A DNA stretch of 14,426 bases from assembly GCA_947456005.1 (NCBI GenBank), contig CANGRP010000031.1, positions 1 to 14,426 of the forward strand, read 5' to 3'. The position numbers were made by a program, and so were the translations under genes. The notes below the pieces were generated by a model. It had not been told where the DNA came from. It ran no database searches and saw only the letters and a program-made list of their open reading frames with translations. Numbering within the stretch: position 1 is the stretch's first letter; the number at the start of each line of letters is the position of its first letter. This document shows positions 1 through 7,605 of the stretch, piece by piece. The stretch comes from Caulobacteraceae bacterium (GTDB lineage: Bacteria > Pseudomonadota > Alphaproteobacteria > Caulobacterales > Caulobacteraceae).

Positions 1-1
1 C

Positions 2-400
2 ACCGACGAGGAGGCCAAGATGTGGAACGAGACCCACAAGATGATCGATCCCGAGATCGCCCTCACCGTCACCTGCGTGCGGGTCCCGGTCATGGTCGGC
101 CATTCGGAGTCGGTGAACATCGAGTTCCATGAGCCCCTCGACGAGGACGAGGCCCGCGACCTGTTGCGCAACAGCCCGGGCCTGATCGTCATCGATCAGC
201 GCCATGACAAGGGCTACATCACGCCCAAGGAGGCCCAGGGCGAGTTCCCGGTCTTCGTCAGCCGCATCCGCCGGGACCCGACCGTGGAGCATGGCCTCAA
301 CCTGTGGGTCGTGGCCGACAACCTGCGCAAGGGCGCCGCCCTCAACGCCGTGCAGATCGCCCAGCTCCTCGATGAGCGCGGCCTGATCGGCGACCGCTGA
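2..400 (+). CDS. asd: Aspartate-semialdehyde dehydrogenase, C-terminal part (5' end outside window)
   Basis: This is the last 132 codons of aspartate-semialdehyde dehydrogenase, which reduces L-aspartyl-4-phosphate to the semialdehyde in the cytoplasm, at the branch to lysine, threonine, methionine and diaminopimelate. The reading frame is open from position 2 with no stop, so the true start lies upstream; the first ATG at 20 is internal. The diagnostic block is TCVRVPVMVGHSE (encoded near 74-112). Its Arg and the His seven residues later match the substrate-binding Arg and catalytic His of the family (Arg267 and His274 in E. coli). The catalytic Cys and the NADP-binding domain are not in the window. 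The end, 'AVQIAQLLDERGLI', is the usual C-terminal helix. The rarD start follows three bases after the stop, so the two may be cotranscribed. The family call is secure; only the missing N-terminus limits it. Confidence 0.93.
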   Translation, partial: TDEEAKMWNETHKMIDPEIALTVTCVRVPVMVGHSESVNIEFHEPLDEDEARDLLRNSPGLIVIDQRHDKGYITPKEAQGEFPVFVSRIRRDPTVEHGLNLWVVADNLRKGAALNAVQIAQLLDERGLIGDR

Positions 401-403
401 CGG

Positions 404-1315
404 GTGGCCGGGGGGGCCGCCTCGCTGGCTGACGTCTCGCCGCGCGCGGCCGTCGGCGCCGGCGTGCTGTGCTACCTGATCTGGGGGTTCGCGCCCCTGT
501 TGTTCCAGGCCATGGGCCGGCTGGGCGCCGATTCCTGGGAGATCCTCGCCCACCGGGCGGTCTGGGGAACCCTGGCCGCCTGGGTCTTCGTGATCCTGGC
601 CCGCCAGGGCGCCCAGGTGGCGGCGGTCCTGCGCTCTCCCCGGCTTCTGGGAATGCTCGCCCTGTCCGCCCTCCTGATCGGCGCCAACTGGGCCCTCTAT
701 GTCTGGGGCGTCAACGCCGGCCGGGTCCTGGAGAGCAGCCTTGGCTACTACCTGACGCCCCTGCTGAACATGGCGGCGGGCGCCCTGATCTTCCGCGAGC
801 GCTTCGACGCCCTGGGGCTCGGCGCCATCATCCTGGCGGGGATCGGGGTCGCCCTCCAGGGCCTGGCCCTCGGGCACTTTCCCTGGATGGCAGTGGTCCT
901 GGCCCTGACCTTCGGCGCCTATGGGATCGTCCGCAAGCAGGTGCAGGCGGACGCCCAGACCGGGCTCTTCGTCGAGTGCCTTTTCCTGGCGGTCCCCGGC
1001 GCGATCTGGATGGCGCACCTGGCCCTGACCGGGCAGGGGCATGTGGACGATTCTCCCGCGGCGGCGGCCTGGCTGCTGGCGGCGGGACCGATCACCGCCA
1101 TTCCCCTGGTCCTCTTTTCCTGGGCGGCCCGCCGGATGCCCCTGTCGGCCATGGGCTTCCTGCAGTTCATCGGCCCGACCATCGGCTTCGGCATCGGCCT
1201 GGCCCAGGGCGAGCCCTTCACCGCCCTCAGGGGGGTGTCCTTCGCCTTCATCTGGGCGGGGGCGGCGACCTACATCTTTGGCCTCTGGCGGCGGACCCGG
1301 ACCCTCGGCGCCTGA
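404..1315 (+). CDS. rarD: RarD-type EamA-family transporter
   Basis: This 303-residue inner-membrane protein of the drug/metabolite transporter (EamA) superfamily matches RarD, which is usually 290-300 residues with ten membrane helices in two repeats. Visible landmarks are an N-terminal helix with 'YLIWGFAPLLFQ' (24-35), 'EILAHRAVW' (46-54), 'ANWALYVWGVNAGRVLESS' (94-112), 'LGYYLTPLLN' (113-122), 'FRERF' (130-134) and 'YGIVRK' (173-178). All are characteristic of RarD rather than of general EamA permeases. The substrate is unknown; E. coli RarD was named for a link to chloramphenicol resistance, and annotation as an antibiotic permease should not be over-read. The start is GTG at 404, three bases after the asd stop, with no clear Shine-Dalgarno sequence, which suggests translational coupling. 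A later start is possible because the first 15 or so residues are not conserved. Confidence 0.9.
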   Translation: MAGGAASLADVSPRAAVGAGVLCYLIWGFAPLLFQAMGRLGADSWEILAHRAVWGTLAAWVFVILARQGAQVAAVLRSPRLLGMLALSALLIGANWALYVWGVNAGRVLESSLGYYLTPLLNMAAGALIFRERFDALGLGAIILAGIGVALQGLALGHFPWMAVVLALTFGAYGIVRKQVQADAQTGLFVECLFLAVPGAIWMAHLALTGQGHVDDSPAAAAWLLAAGPITAIPLVLFSWAARRMPLSAMGFLQFIGPTIGFGIGLAQGEPFTALRGVSFAFIWAGAATYIFGLWRRTRTLGA

Positions 1316-1322
1316 CGGGTGC

Positions 1323-1350
1323 TTGCGTATTCCGCCCCCGCGTCTATCGA
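1323..1350 (+). promoter_or_regulatory. Candidate sigma-70-like promoter for the LLM oxidoreductase
   Basis: TTGCGT (1323-1328) is followed after 16 bases by TATCGA (1345-1350). Transcription would start near 1357 and leave a leader of about 58 bases before the ATG at 1415. It lies in the 99-base gap after rarD, the only gap in this part of the + strand. Found by eye; the hexamers are good but not perfect. Confidence 0.35.
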
Positions 1351-1402
1351 TGTCCCGCAATGACCGGCCGTCCTCGGGACGTCGGCGACGTCTGTGCATT
1401 TC

Positions 1403-1410
1403 CGGAGGAA
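1403..1410 (+). promoter_or_regulatory. Strong Shine-Dalgarno that fixes the start of the LLM oxidoreductase
   Basis: CGGAGGAA ends five bases before the ATG at 1415. It sits inside the longer open frame that begins at GTG 1394, which therefore cannot be the real start: this ribosome binding site points to ATG 1415, and the protein then begins MARTQFGAF, as family members do. Confidence 0.85.
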
Positions 1411-1414
1411 TTCC

Positions 1415-2653
1415 ATGGCCCGCACCCAGTTCGGCGCCTTCCTGGCGCCCCATCATCCCATCGGCGAGCATCCCAGGCTCCAGTTCCGGAACGACATCAA
1501 GTTCGCCGTTCGGCTTGAGGAGCTGGGCTTCGACGAGTTCTGGGTCGGTGAACACCATTCCACCGGTTGGGAGATGATCGCCTCCCCCGAGCTCTTCCTC
1601 GCCGCCGTCGGCGAGCATACCGGCCGGATCCGGCTGGGGACGGGGGTGATCTCCCTGCCCTACCACCACCCCTTCAACGTCGCCCAGCGCATGGTGCAGC
1701 TGGACTACATGACCGGCGGGCGGGCCATCCTCGGCACCGGCCCCGGCGCCCTGCCCTCCGACGCCCATACCCTGGGCATTGATCCCATGACCCAGCGCGA
1801 CCGCCAGGACGAGGCCATCGGGGTGATCAAGCGCCTGCTGGCCGGCGAGCGGGTCACCCACGAAAGCGAGTGGTTCACCCTGCGTGATGCGCGCCTCCAG
1901 CTCCTGCCCCTGCAGGAGGAGATGGAGATGGTGGCGGCCTCCTCGGTGAGCCCCTCGGGCATGACCCTGGCCGGCAAGCACGGCATGGGCGTCCTGTCCA
2001 TCGGCTCCAACTCCGAGGCGGGCCTCGCCGCCCTGCCCACCCAGTGGGGCTTCGCCGAGCAGGCCGCCGCCAAGTCGGGCAAGGCGATCGACCGGAAGAA
2101 CTGGCGGGTCCTGATGTCCTGGCATATCGCCGAGACCCGCGAGGAGGCCCGGGCCCAGGCGGCCAAGGGCCTGATGCACTGGCACAACGAGTACCAGGTC
2201 GGCACCCTGATGCGCCCCGGCGCCGGCCCGTTTATCTCGCCGGAACAAGCCCTTGAGCAGACCGTGGACGTGGAGGGCGCCGCCGCCGTCATCGGCACGC
2301 CGGACGACCTGGTGGCCGCCATCCGCAAGCTGCAGGCCTCCTCCGGCGGCTTCGGCGTGGTGCTGGGCTTCGTCCACGACTGGGCCAACCGCGAGAACAC
2401 CCTGCGCAGCTGGGACCTCGTCGGCCGCTACGTCATCCCCGAGATCAACGGCCTCCTGGAGGGCTATCGCGACTCCCGCGCCTATGTGATCGAGAACCGC
2501 GAATGGTTCGACCGGGCGGGGCAGGCGGTGATGAGCAAGATCCTGTCGCACGAGGGCGCCGCGGCGGCCCTTAAGGCGGGGATGGAGGCGGGGGTGGCCA
2601 TGCGCTCGCCCAACGCCCCCGACCTGAACAAGGCGGCCAAGGACCTCAAGTAG
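1415..2653 (+). CDS. LLM-class flavin-dependent oxidoreductase (bacterial luciferase-like monooxygenase)
   Basis: This 412-residue protein belongs to the luciferase-like TIM-barrel monooxygenases, which use reduced FMN (F420 in some relatives) supplied by a separate reductase. Landmarks are the N-terminal strand 'TQFGAFLAPHHP' (4-15), 'ELGFDEFWVGEHH' (36-48), 'IRLGTGVISLPYHHP' (72-86) and 'LDYMTGGRAILGTGPGALP' (96-114). The layout resembles proteins annotated as limonene 1,2-monooxygenase, but that name comes from one Rhodococcus enzyme and the true substrate cannot be read from sequence. The C-terminal 80 residues, with 'GYRDSRAYVIENREWFDRA', continue past the barrel as in the longer members of the family. 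No reductase gene is next to it. It has its own candidate promoter and ribosome binding site and converges on the pdxY-like gene, with 23 bases between the stops, so it is probably monocistronic. Confidence 0.88.
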   Translation: MARTQFGAFLAPHHPIGEHPRLQFRNDIKFAVRLEELGFDEFWVGEHHSTGWEMIASPELFLAAVGEHTGRIRLGTGVISLPYHHPFNVAQRMVQLDYMTGGRAILGTGPGALPSDAHTLGIDPMTQRDRQDEAIGVIKRLLAGERVTHESEWFTLRDARLQLLPLQEEMEMVAASSVSPSGMTLAGKHGMGVLSIGSNSEAGLAALPTQWGFAEQAAAKSGKAIDRKNWRVLMSWHIAETREEARAQAAKGLMHWHNEYQVGTLMRPGAGPFISPEQALEQTVDVEGAAAVIGTPDDLVAAIRKLQASSGGFGVVLGFVHDWANRENTLRSWDLVGRYVIPEINGLLEGYRDSRAYVIENREWFDRAGQAVMSKILSHEGAAAALKAGMEAGVAMRSPNAPDLNKAAKDLK

Positions 2654-2676
2654 GTCGCCTCAGGGTCTGCGCAGGG

Positions 2677-3492
2677 TCACCCCGGCGTCGTCCCCGCGTG
2701 GGGGGGACCGGGGGGTCCGGCATCCGTACCGGGCGCGTCGAGCAGGTCTTCGGCGCCCTGGGCCAGCCGCGCGACGAGGTTCCGTACCGAAGACTCAAGA
2801 CTTTCGGGAGGGCTTCCCCCGAGGATGAGGTCGGCGCCGAACAGGGCGGCCAGGAGGTCGCCCGTGCCCCGTGGCGCCCGGGGCAGGCGCGGGTGGCTGG
2901 CGAGCCAGGCCTCCGCCCCGTCGGTCCACAGGACGCCGACATCGGCCCCGTCGGGGACGGAGGAGACAAGGACCGGCCGGCCCAGGCTCCGGGCGGCGGC
3001 GAGGGCCGAGCCGGGGTCGGTGACCTGAGCGCCAGTCAGCCGCGCCAGCTCCCAGGCGTTGGGCGCGAGGAGGCCGGCGCGGGGGACCAGCGCCCGGGGC
3101 AGGGCGTCGGCCACGGCTTCGGAGACGTAGAGGCCGCGGTCCTCGTCGCCGAGGATGGGGTCCACCAGGCGCAGGGCCTGCGGCCGGCGGGCCGCTACAT
3201 GGTCGAGGAGGCGCGCGGCGACCTCCACCTGTCCGGCGGTGGCGAAATAGCCGGTGATGACGAGGTCCGCCCGGTCGGGCAGGCCGGAGGCGACCAGGCC
3301 CTCGACCTGGCTCGCGAAGACCGCGTCGGACACGGCCCCGCCGCCGGGCGGGCCCAGGCCGGGGTGACGGCCGAAAAGCACGGTCGGAACAAGGGCGGTT
3401 CGGAAGCCCAGGCGGGCCAGTTCGGCGACCTGCAGCCCGCCGCCGACCCCAGAGCCGGCGACATGGCTGGAGAGGATGAGGGCGACCGGCAC
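2677..3492 (-). CDS. pdxY: Pyridoxal kinase-like protein (PfkB/ribokinase superfamily)
   Basis: This 271-residue protein has the order of motifs seen in PdxY/PdxK pyridoxal kinases, which phosphorylate B6 vitamers with ATP in the salvage route to PLP: 'SSHVAGSGVGG' (8-18), 'TVLFGRHPGLG' (37-47), 'VITGYFATAGQ' (78-88), 'DPILGDEDRGLYV' (111-123), 'APNAWELARLTG' (143-154) and 'GTGDLLAALFGADLI' (209-223), whose Asp212 is the expected catalytic base. The usual GHVGN segment is altered here to GSGVGGG, and the SNHTGYG-type loop is GRHPGLG with a glycine/proline-rich stretch after it. Substrate preference is therefore uncertain; hydroxymethylpyrimidine kinase (ThiD) is the alternative. The last 20 residues are a Pro/Gly-rich tail. 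The start is GTG at 3492, with a GGGGGCGG run upstream, 19 bases after the ahcY stop, so it is probably cotranscribed with ahcY. Confidence 0.78.
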   Translation of the reverse strand: MPVALILSSHVAGSGVGGGLQVAELARLGFRTALVPTVLFGRHPGLGPPGGGAVSDAVFASQVEGLVASGLPDRADLVITGYFATAGQVEVAARLLDHVAARRPQALRLVDPILGDEDRGLYVSEAVADALPRALVPRAGLLAPNAWELARLTGAQVTDPGSALAAARSLGRPVLVSSVPDGADVGVLWTDGAEAWLASHPRLPRAPRGTGDLLAALFGADLILGGSPPESLESSVRNLVARLAQGAEDLLDAPGTDAGPPGPPHAGTTPG

Positions 3493-3511
3493 GCGCGGTC
3501 CGCCCCCGGTC

Positions 3512-4903
<1,392 letters not shown>

Positions 4904-4944
4904 GTCGGGATTCCTGTCGCGCGGGCCTTCCCCGCCTTTCCTGT

Positions 4945-4973
4945 CCTATACGCCCCGGCCCGCCGGCCCGCAA
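4945..4973 (-). promoter_or_regulatory. Candidate sigma-70-like promoter of ahcY
   Basis: Read on the minus strand, TTGCGG (4973-4968) and TATAGG (4950-4945) are separated by 17 bases. The predicted start is near 4938, which leaves a leader of about 35 bases. That is too short for a SAM or SAH riboswitch, so control is more likely through the adjacent palindrome. Confidence 0.5.
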
Positions 4974-4978
4974 CCGGG

Positions 4979-4998
4979 ACATAAAGATTGCTTTATGT
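4979..4998. promoter_or_regulatory. AT-rich palindrome, probable operator for SAM-cycle control of ahcY
   Basis: A perfect inverted repeat, ACATAAAG-N4-CTTTATGT (spacer ATTG on the + strand), stands out as an AT-rich island in very GC-rich DNA. It ends five bases upstream of the -35 hexamer of ahcY and overlaps the stop codon of the preceding CYTH-CHAD gene. The 8-4-8 dyad fits a dimeric helix-turn-helix protein. ArsR-family regulators of SAM/SAH metabolism (SahR type) are known to bind AT-rich palindromes before ahcY and met genes in proteobacteria. Assigning this site to such a regulator is my inference, and no regulator gene is in the window. The centre would sit near -51 of the predicted start. 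No T-run follows, so it is unlikely to be a terminator. Confidence 0.6.
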
Positions 4999-6414
4999 GA
5001 ACAGGGCGGGGGTCGACTCCACCAGCCGCCGGACCGCCTTCCGGGCCCGGGCCCTGTCGTCCCGCCGCTTCAGTCCCGCCACGAGGCGGGAGGCCTCCGG
5101 CCGGACGTCTCCGGAAAGGTGCAGACGCCCCAGGAGACCCTTCGCCGCGTCGGCGTCGTTGAGGGCGCCAAGGGCGTCCTGGGCGGCCCTCAGGCGCGGT
5201 GAGAGGGTCTCGGCCAGGGGGCGCCATTCGGGCAGGTCCAGGGTGTCCAGCGCATAGCGCAGGGCCTTGATCCTCAGGCGCAGGTCATGACGCCCTTCGG
5301 GTCCGAGGTCGGGAAAGGCGTCTCCCAGCCGGCGAACCCGGCGCCATCGGCGGCGGAGATCCTCGGACAGGCCTGACGCCGCGCCGGACCCGGCGCCGGG
5401 CCGGGTCCGCCAGTCACCCGCCTCGGCGAAGATCAGCCCCTCCAGGAGGGTCGTCCGGGCGGGCGCGCCCGACAGGGTCTCCACGAGAGCCTCGGCGGTC
5501 CGCCTGCGGGCGGCGATCAGGACGGGCGCCAGAGCCCCGGCGGGATCGGCCCTCCCGAGCAGCACGTCCAGCTCCCGGGTCTCCCCGCAGGCCCGGGACA
5601 GGTCCCGCAGGCCGGTCCTGAGGGCGGACGGATCCCCGGGCGTCCACCGGTGGCGGAAGACGGCGAGCAGGCTGCGCAGGCGTCGGAGCGCCACCCGCAG
5701 CTGATGGACGGCCTCCACCGAAGGGTCGCCGGCGGTCTCGAGGACCTGGGCCGCGGCCTCGCCGAGGGCGACCAACAGGGCCTGGCGCAGGGCCTCTTCG
5801 CAGGACAGGCCCGCCGGGAGGCTGGCGAGGGGGACCCGGTCGCCCGCCGCCGCCAGCCGGTTTCCCCGGTCGGACTTGGATCGCAGGGACAGGGTGAGGG
5901 GAAGCTCCGCCGTCAGCGCCAGGGCGAGGGTGAAGAGGTCCCGGCGGTCCCCCGAGAGGAGCTCCAGCTCGGCCTCGCAGACGGGCGACCGGGCGCCGGC
6001 GGCGAGGATCTCGCCCTGGTCGAGGGCCAGCTCGATCCGGGAGCCGCCGGCCTCGATCTCGCAGGTCCGGCGCCGGACCTGGACGGTGAAGCGGGGGGCC
6101 AGCTGCGCCCGGTCCCCGGCCGAAAGGACGGCGGCGAGGTCCTCGCCCGTCAGGTCCAGACGTCCCGGCGTCGTCTCATGCTCGGCCTCGCTCCGGCCCA
6201 GGCCCTCGCCGGTCTTGAAGGTCTGCACCGTCCTTCCCGTCTCGTCGGTGCGAAGCCGCAGGGAGGCCTGGCGGGCGGCCAGGCGGCCGTCGGGGGTGTC
6301 GTAGTAGACCGCGACCAGCCGTCGGTCCCGGGCGGGGGCGTTGAAGGCCCGGGCGACAAGGGCTTCCAGTGTGGCCGGTCCGCAGGCGAACTTGATCTCC
6401 ACCTCGGGCGTCAT
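4993..6414 (-). CDS. CYTH-CHAD domain protein, probable inorganic triphosphatase
   Basis: This two-domain protein has 473 residues. Residues 1-195 form a CYTH triphosphate-tunnel domain. It begins with the signature ExExK (E4-V-E6-I-K8) and continues with 'YYDTPDGRLAARQASLRLR' (37-55), 'QTFK' (64-67) and acidic strands such as 'CEAELEL' (146-152). Residues 205-470 form a helical CHAD domain with 'VHQLRVALRRLRSLLAVFR' (236-254) and 'RHDLRLRIKALRYALDTL' (375-392). Their histidines and many arginines are the features thought to bind polyphosphate or phosphorylated groups. E. coli YgiF has the same architecture and hydrolyses inorganic triphosphate; that activity is inferred here. The ATG at 6414 lies 15 bases after the ptsH stop, so it appears to be the last gene of the chvI-ptsH operon. 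Its stop lies inside the ahcY operator palindrome. Composition matches its neighbours. Confidence 0.88.
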   Translation of the reverse strand: MTPEVEIKFACGPATLEALVARAFNAPARDRRLVAVYYDTPDGRLAARQASLRLRTDETGRTVQTFKTGEGLGRSEAEHETTPGRLDLTGEDLAAVLSAGDRAQLAPRFTVQVRRRTCEIEAGGSRIELALDQGEILAAGARSPVCEAELELLSGDRRDLFTLALALTAELPLTLSLRSKSDRGNRLAAAGDRVPLASLPAGLSCEEALRQALLVALGEAAAQVLETAGDPSVEAVHQLRVALRRLRSLLAVFRHRWTPGDPSALRTGLRDLSRACGETRELDVLLGRADPAGALAPVLIAARRRTAEALVETLSGAPARTTLLEGLIFAEAGDWRTRPGAGSGAASGLSEDLRRRWRRVRRLGDAFPDLGPEGRHDLRLRIKALRYALDTLDLPEWRPLAETLSPRLRAAQDALGALNDADAAKGLLGRLHLSGDVRPEASRLVAGLKRRDDRARARKAVRRLVESTPALFT

Positions 6415-6429
6415 GGCCTCTCCGACCGG

Positions 6430-6702
6430 CTACTCGTCCTCATCGAAGCGGGCGGCGACCAGGGCGACGAGAGCGGCCAGGGCCGCCTCGGCCTGGGGCC
6501 CCTCGGCCGTGATGTCGATGCAGCATCCGGGGCCCGCCGCCAGCATCATGAGCCCCATGATGGAGCGGGCGTCCACCTCGGCGCCGTCCTTGGACACGCG
6601 CACCTCCGCGTCAAAGCCGGTCGCGGTCTTGACGAACTTGGCGGAGGCGCGGGCATGGAGGCCGCGCTTGTTGATGATCTCGACCCTGGCGCGGGTGGTC
6701 AC
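6430..6702 (-). CDS. ptsH: HPr phosphocarrier protein of the PTS
   Basis: This 90-residue HPr carries phosphate from Enzyme I to EIIA proteins. Both control sites are visible: His16 in 'NKRGLHARASAKFVK' (11-25), the residue phosphorylated by EI, and Ser47 in 'ARSIMGLMML' (45-54), the target of HPr kinase. The HARAS version, with Ala where Gram-positive and enteric HPr usually have Pro, is common in alphaproteobacteria. It ends in a short acidic tail, FDEDE. The start is GTG at 6702, overlapping the EIIA stop as GTGA, so translation is probably coupled. Enzyme I is not in the window. With EIIA and HprK beside it and no permease, the role is regulatory rather than sugar uptake. Confidence 0.96.
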   Translation of the reverse strand: MTTRARVEIINKRGLHARASAKFVKTATGFDAEVRVSKDGAEVDARSIMGLMMLAAGPGCCIDITAEGPQAEAALAALVALVAARFDEDE

Positions 6703-7103
6703 TTGTCCCCCGCCAGGACATAGGAGGCGACGGAGATGTACTTCCGCCCCGCCTCCTGGGCCTGGGCCACGCAGTCCGCAAGGTTCAGCCGCGCCCGGAC
6801 GCTGGCCAGCTTGATCAGCATGGGCAGGTTCAACCCGGCGATCACCTCGGCCCGGGTCTGTTCCATGACGGAGATGGCGAGGTTGGAGGGGGTGCCGCCG
6901 AACATGTCGGTCAGCAGGATCACCCCGCTTCCGACGTCGACCTGGCCGCAGGCGGCGAGGATGTCGCGCCGCCGCCTCTCCATGTCGTCCTCGGGGCCGA
7001 TGCAGATGGTCGCAATCCCGGACTGGGGCCCGACCACGTGTTCCATGGCCAGGAGGAATTCCTCGGCGAGACGGCCGTGGGTCACGATGACGAGGCCGAT
7101 CAT
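6699..7103 (-). CDS. Stand-alone PTS EIIA domain, mannose family
   Basis: This 134-residue protein is a single EIIA domain of the mannose/sorbose family (called ManX-like or PtsM in relatives). His9 in 'MIGLVIVTHGRLAEEF' is the phosphoacceptor, equivalent to His10 of E. coli ManX, and 'TDMFGGTPSN' (65-74) and 'GLNLPML' (90-96) are the other family signatures. The fused IIB domain and the IIC/IID membrane proteins of a true mannose transporter are absent, so it must act as a regulatory end-point of the HPr relay. I start it at ATG 7103, ten bases after the hprK stop. The open frame extends to 7193, but the extra 30 residues overlap hprK and are not conserved. The stop overlaps the ptsH start by four bases. 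Confidence 0.95.
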   Translation of the reverse strand: MIGLVIVTHGRLAEEFLLAMEHVVGPQSGIATICIGPEDDMERRRRDILAACGQVDVGSGVILLTDMFGGTPSNLAISVMEQTRAEVIAGLNLPMLIKLASVRARLNLADCVAQAQEAGRKYISVASYVLAGDK

Positions 7104-7113
7104 CAGAAGGCTT

Positions 7114-7605
7114 TCAAGGGGCTGACTCACCCATTGTGGGCGCCACCGGCGCCGGAAGGCCGTCTTGATACGACTCTTCCGGCCCAGCTCCAAGACGGCA
7201 AAGCGCTTCCTTCATGCGGTGTGGCGCCGAGGCGTCCGTCAGGCGGAGGGAGAGGCTCCGGACCGGCGTCCCGGCCAGGATCACGACCTGGGGATCCGGC
7301 AGGCGCTCGGGGGTCCCCGACATGACGGCCAGGTCAATCCGGCAGAAGGCCAGGGCGGGAACCCTCAGCACGCCGACGCCCCGGACCTCGAGAAGGCCCG
7401 CAAGGGCCTCCGGGGCCCTTCCGAAGGCCGCCCCGTCGCTGGACCAGACGAGGGTGCGGTCGTCGGACACCAGGCGGAAGCCCATGTCGAGGGCCCGGAG
7501 GGCGAGGTCGCTCTTTCCCGACCCCGCGGGTCCCTCCACCAGGACGCCTCTCCAGCGCCCCCCCGACCAGAGGGCCAGGAGGCCCGCATGCAAGGCCGAG
7601 CTCAC
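7114..7605 (-). CDS. hprK: HPr kinase/phosphorylase, catalytic-core-only form
   Basis: This ATP-dependent enzyme phosphorylates the regulatory serine of HPr (Ser47 here). It has 163 residues, against about 310 in Firmicutes, because the N-terminal domain is absent; this short form is normal in alphaproteobacteria. Landmarks are a conserved 'LHA' near the start (5-7), the Walker A loop 'GPAGSGKS' (25-32), 'RLVSDD' (44-49) with the acidic active-site pair, and the HprK signature 'EVRGVGVLRVP' (73-83), matching EIRGLGI in the longer enzymes. The start is GTG at 7605, overlapping the chvG stop as GTGA. Whether the short form also dephosphorylates HPr cannot be judged by eye. Its place between chvG and the EIIA/HPr genes supports a link between envelope sensing and the PTS relay. 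Confidence 0.95.
   Translation of the reverse strand: MSSALHAGLLALWSGGRWRGVLVEGPAGSGKSDLALRALDMGFRLVSDDRTLVWSSDGAAFGRAPEALAGLLEVRGVGVLRVPALAFCRIDLAVMSGTPERLPDPQVVILAGTPVRSLSLRLTDASAPHRMKEALCRLGAGPEESYQDGLPAPVAPTMGESAP

Noticed and set aside
2654..2676. Terminator between the convergent LLM and pdxY-like genes
   Set aside because: The gap is only 23 bases. A CAGGGTC direct repeat occurs around it, but there is no stable stem with a T-tract.
4904..4978. SAM or SAH riboswitch in the ahcY leader
   Set aside because: The predicted leader is only about 35 bases and I see no matching pseudoknot or stem arrangement. The 89-base gap is filled by the promoter and operator.
7104..7193. 30-residue N-terminal extension of EIIA
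   Set aside because: It overlaps hprK and precedes the conserved MIGLVIVTHG start; the Met at 7103 sits ten bases after the hprK stop.
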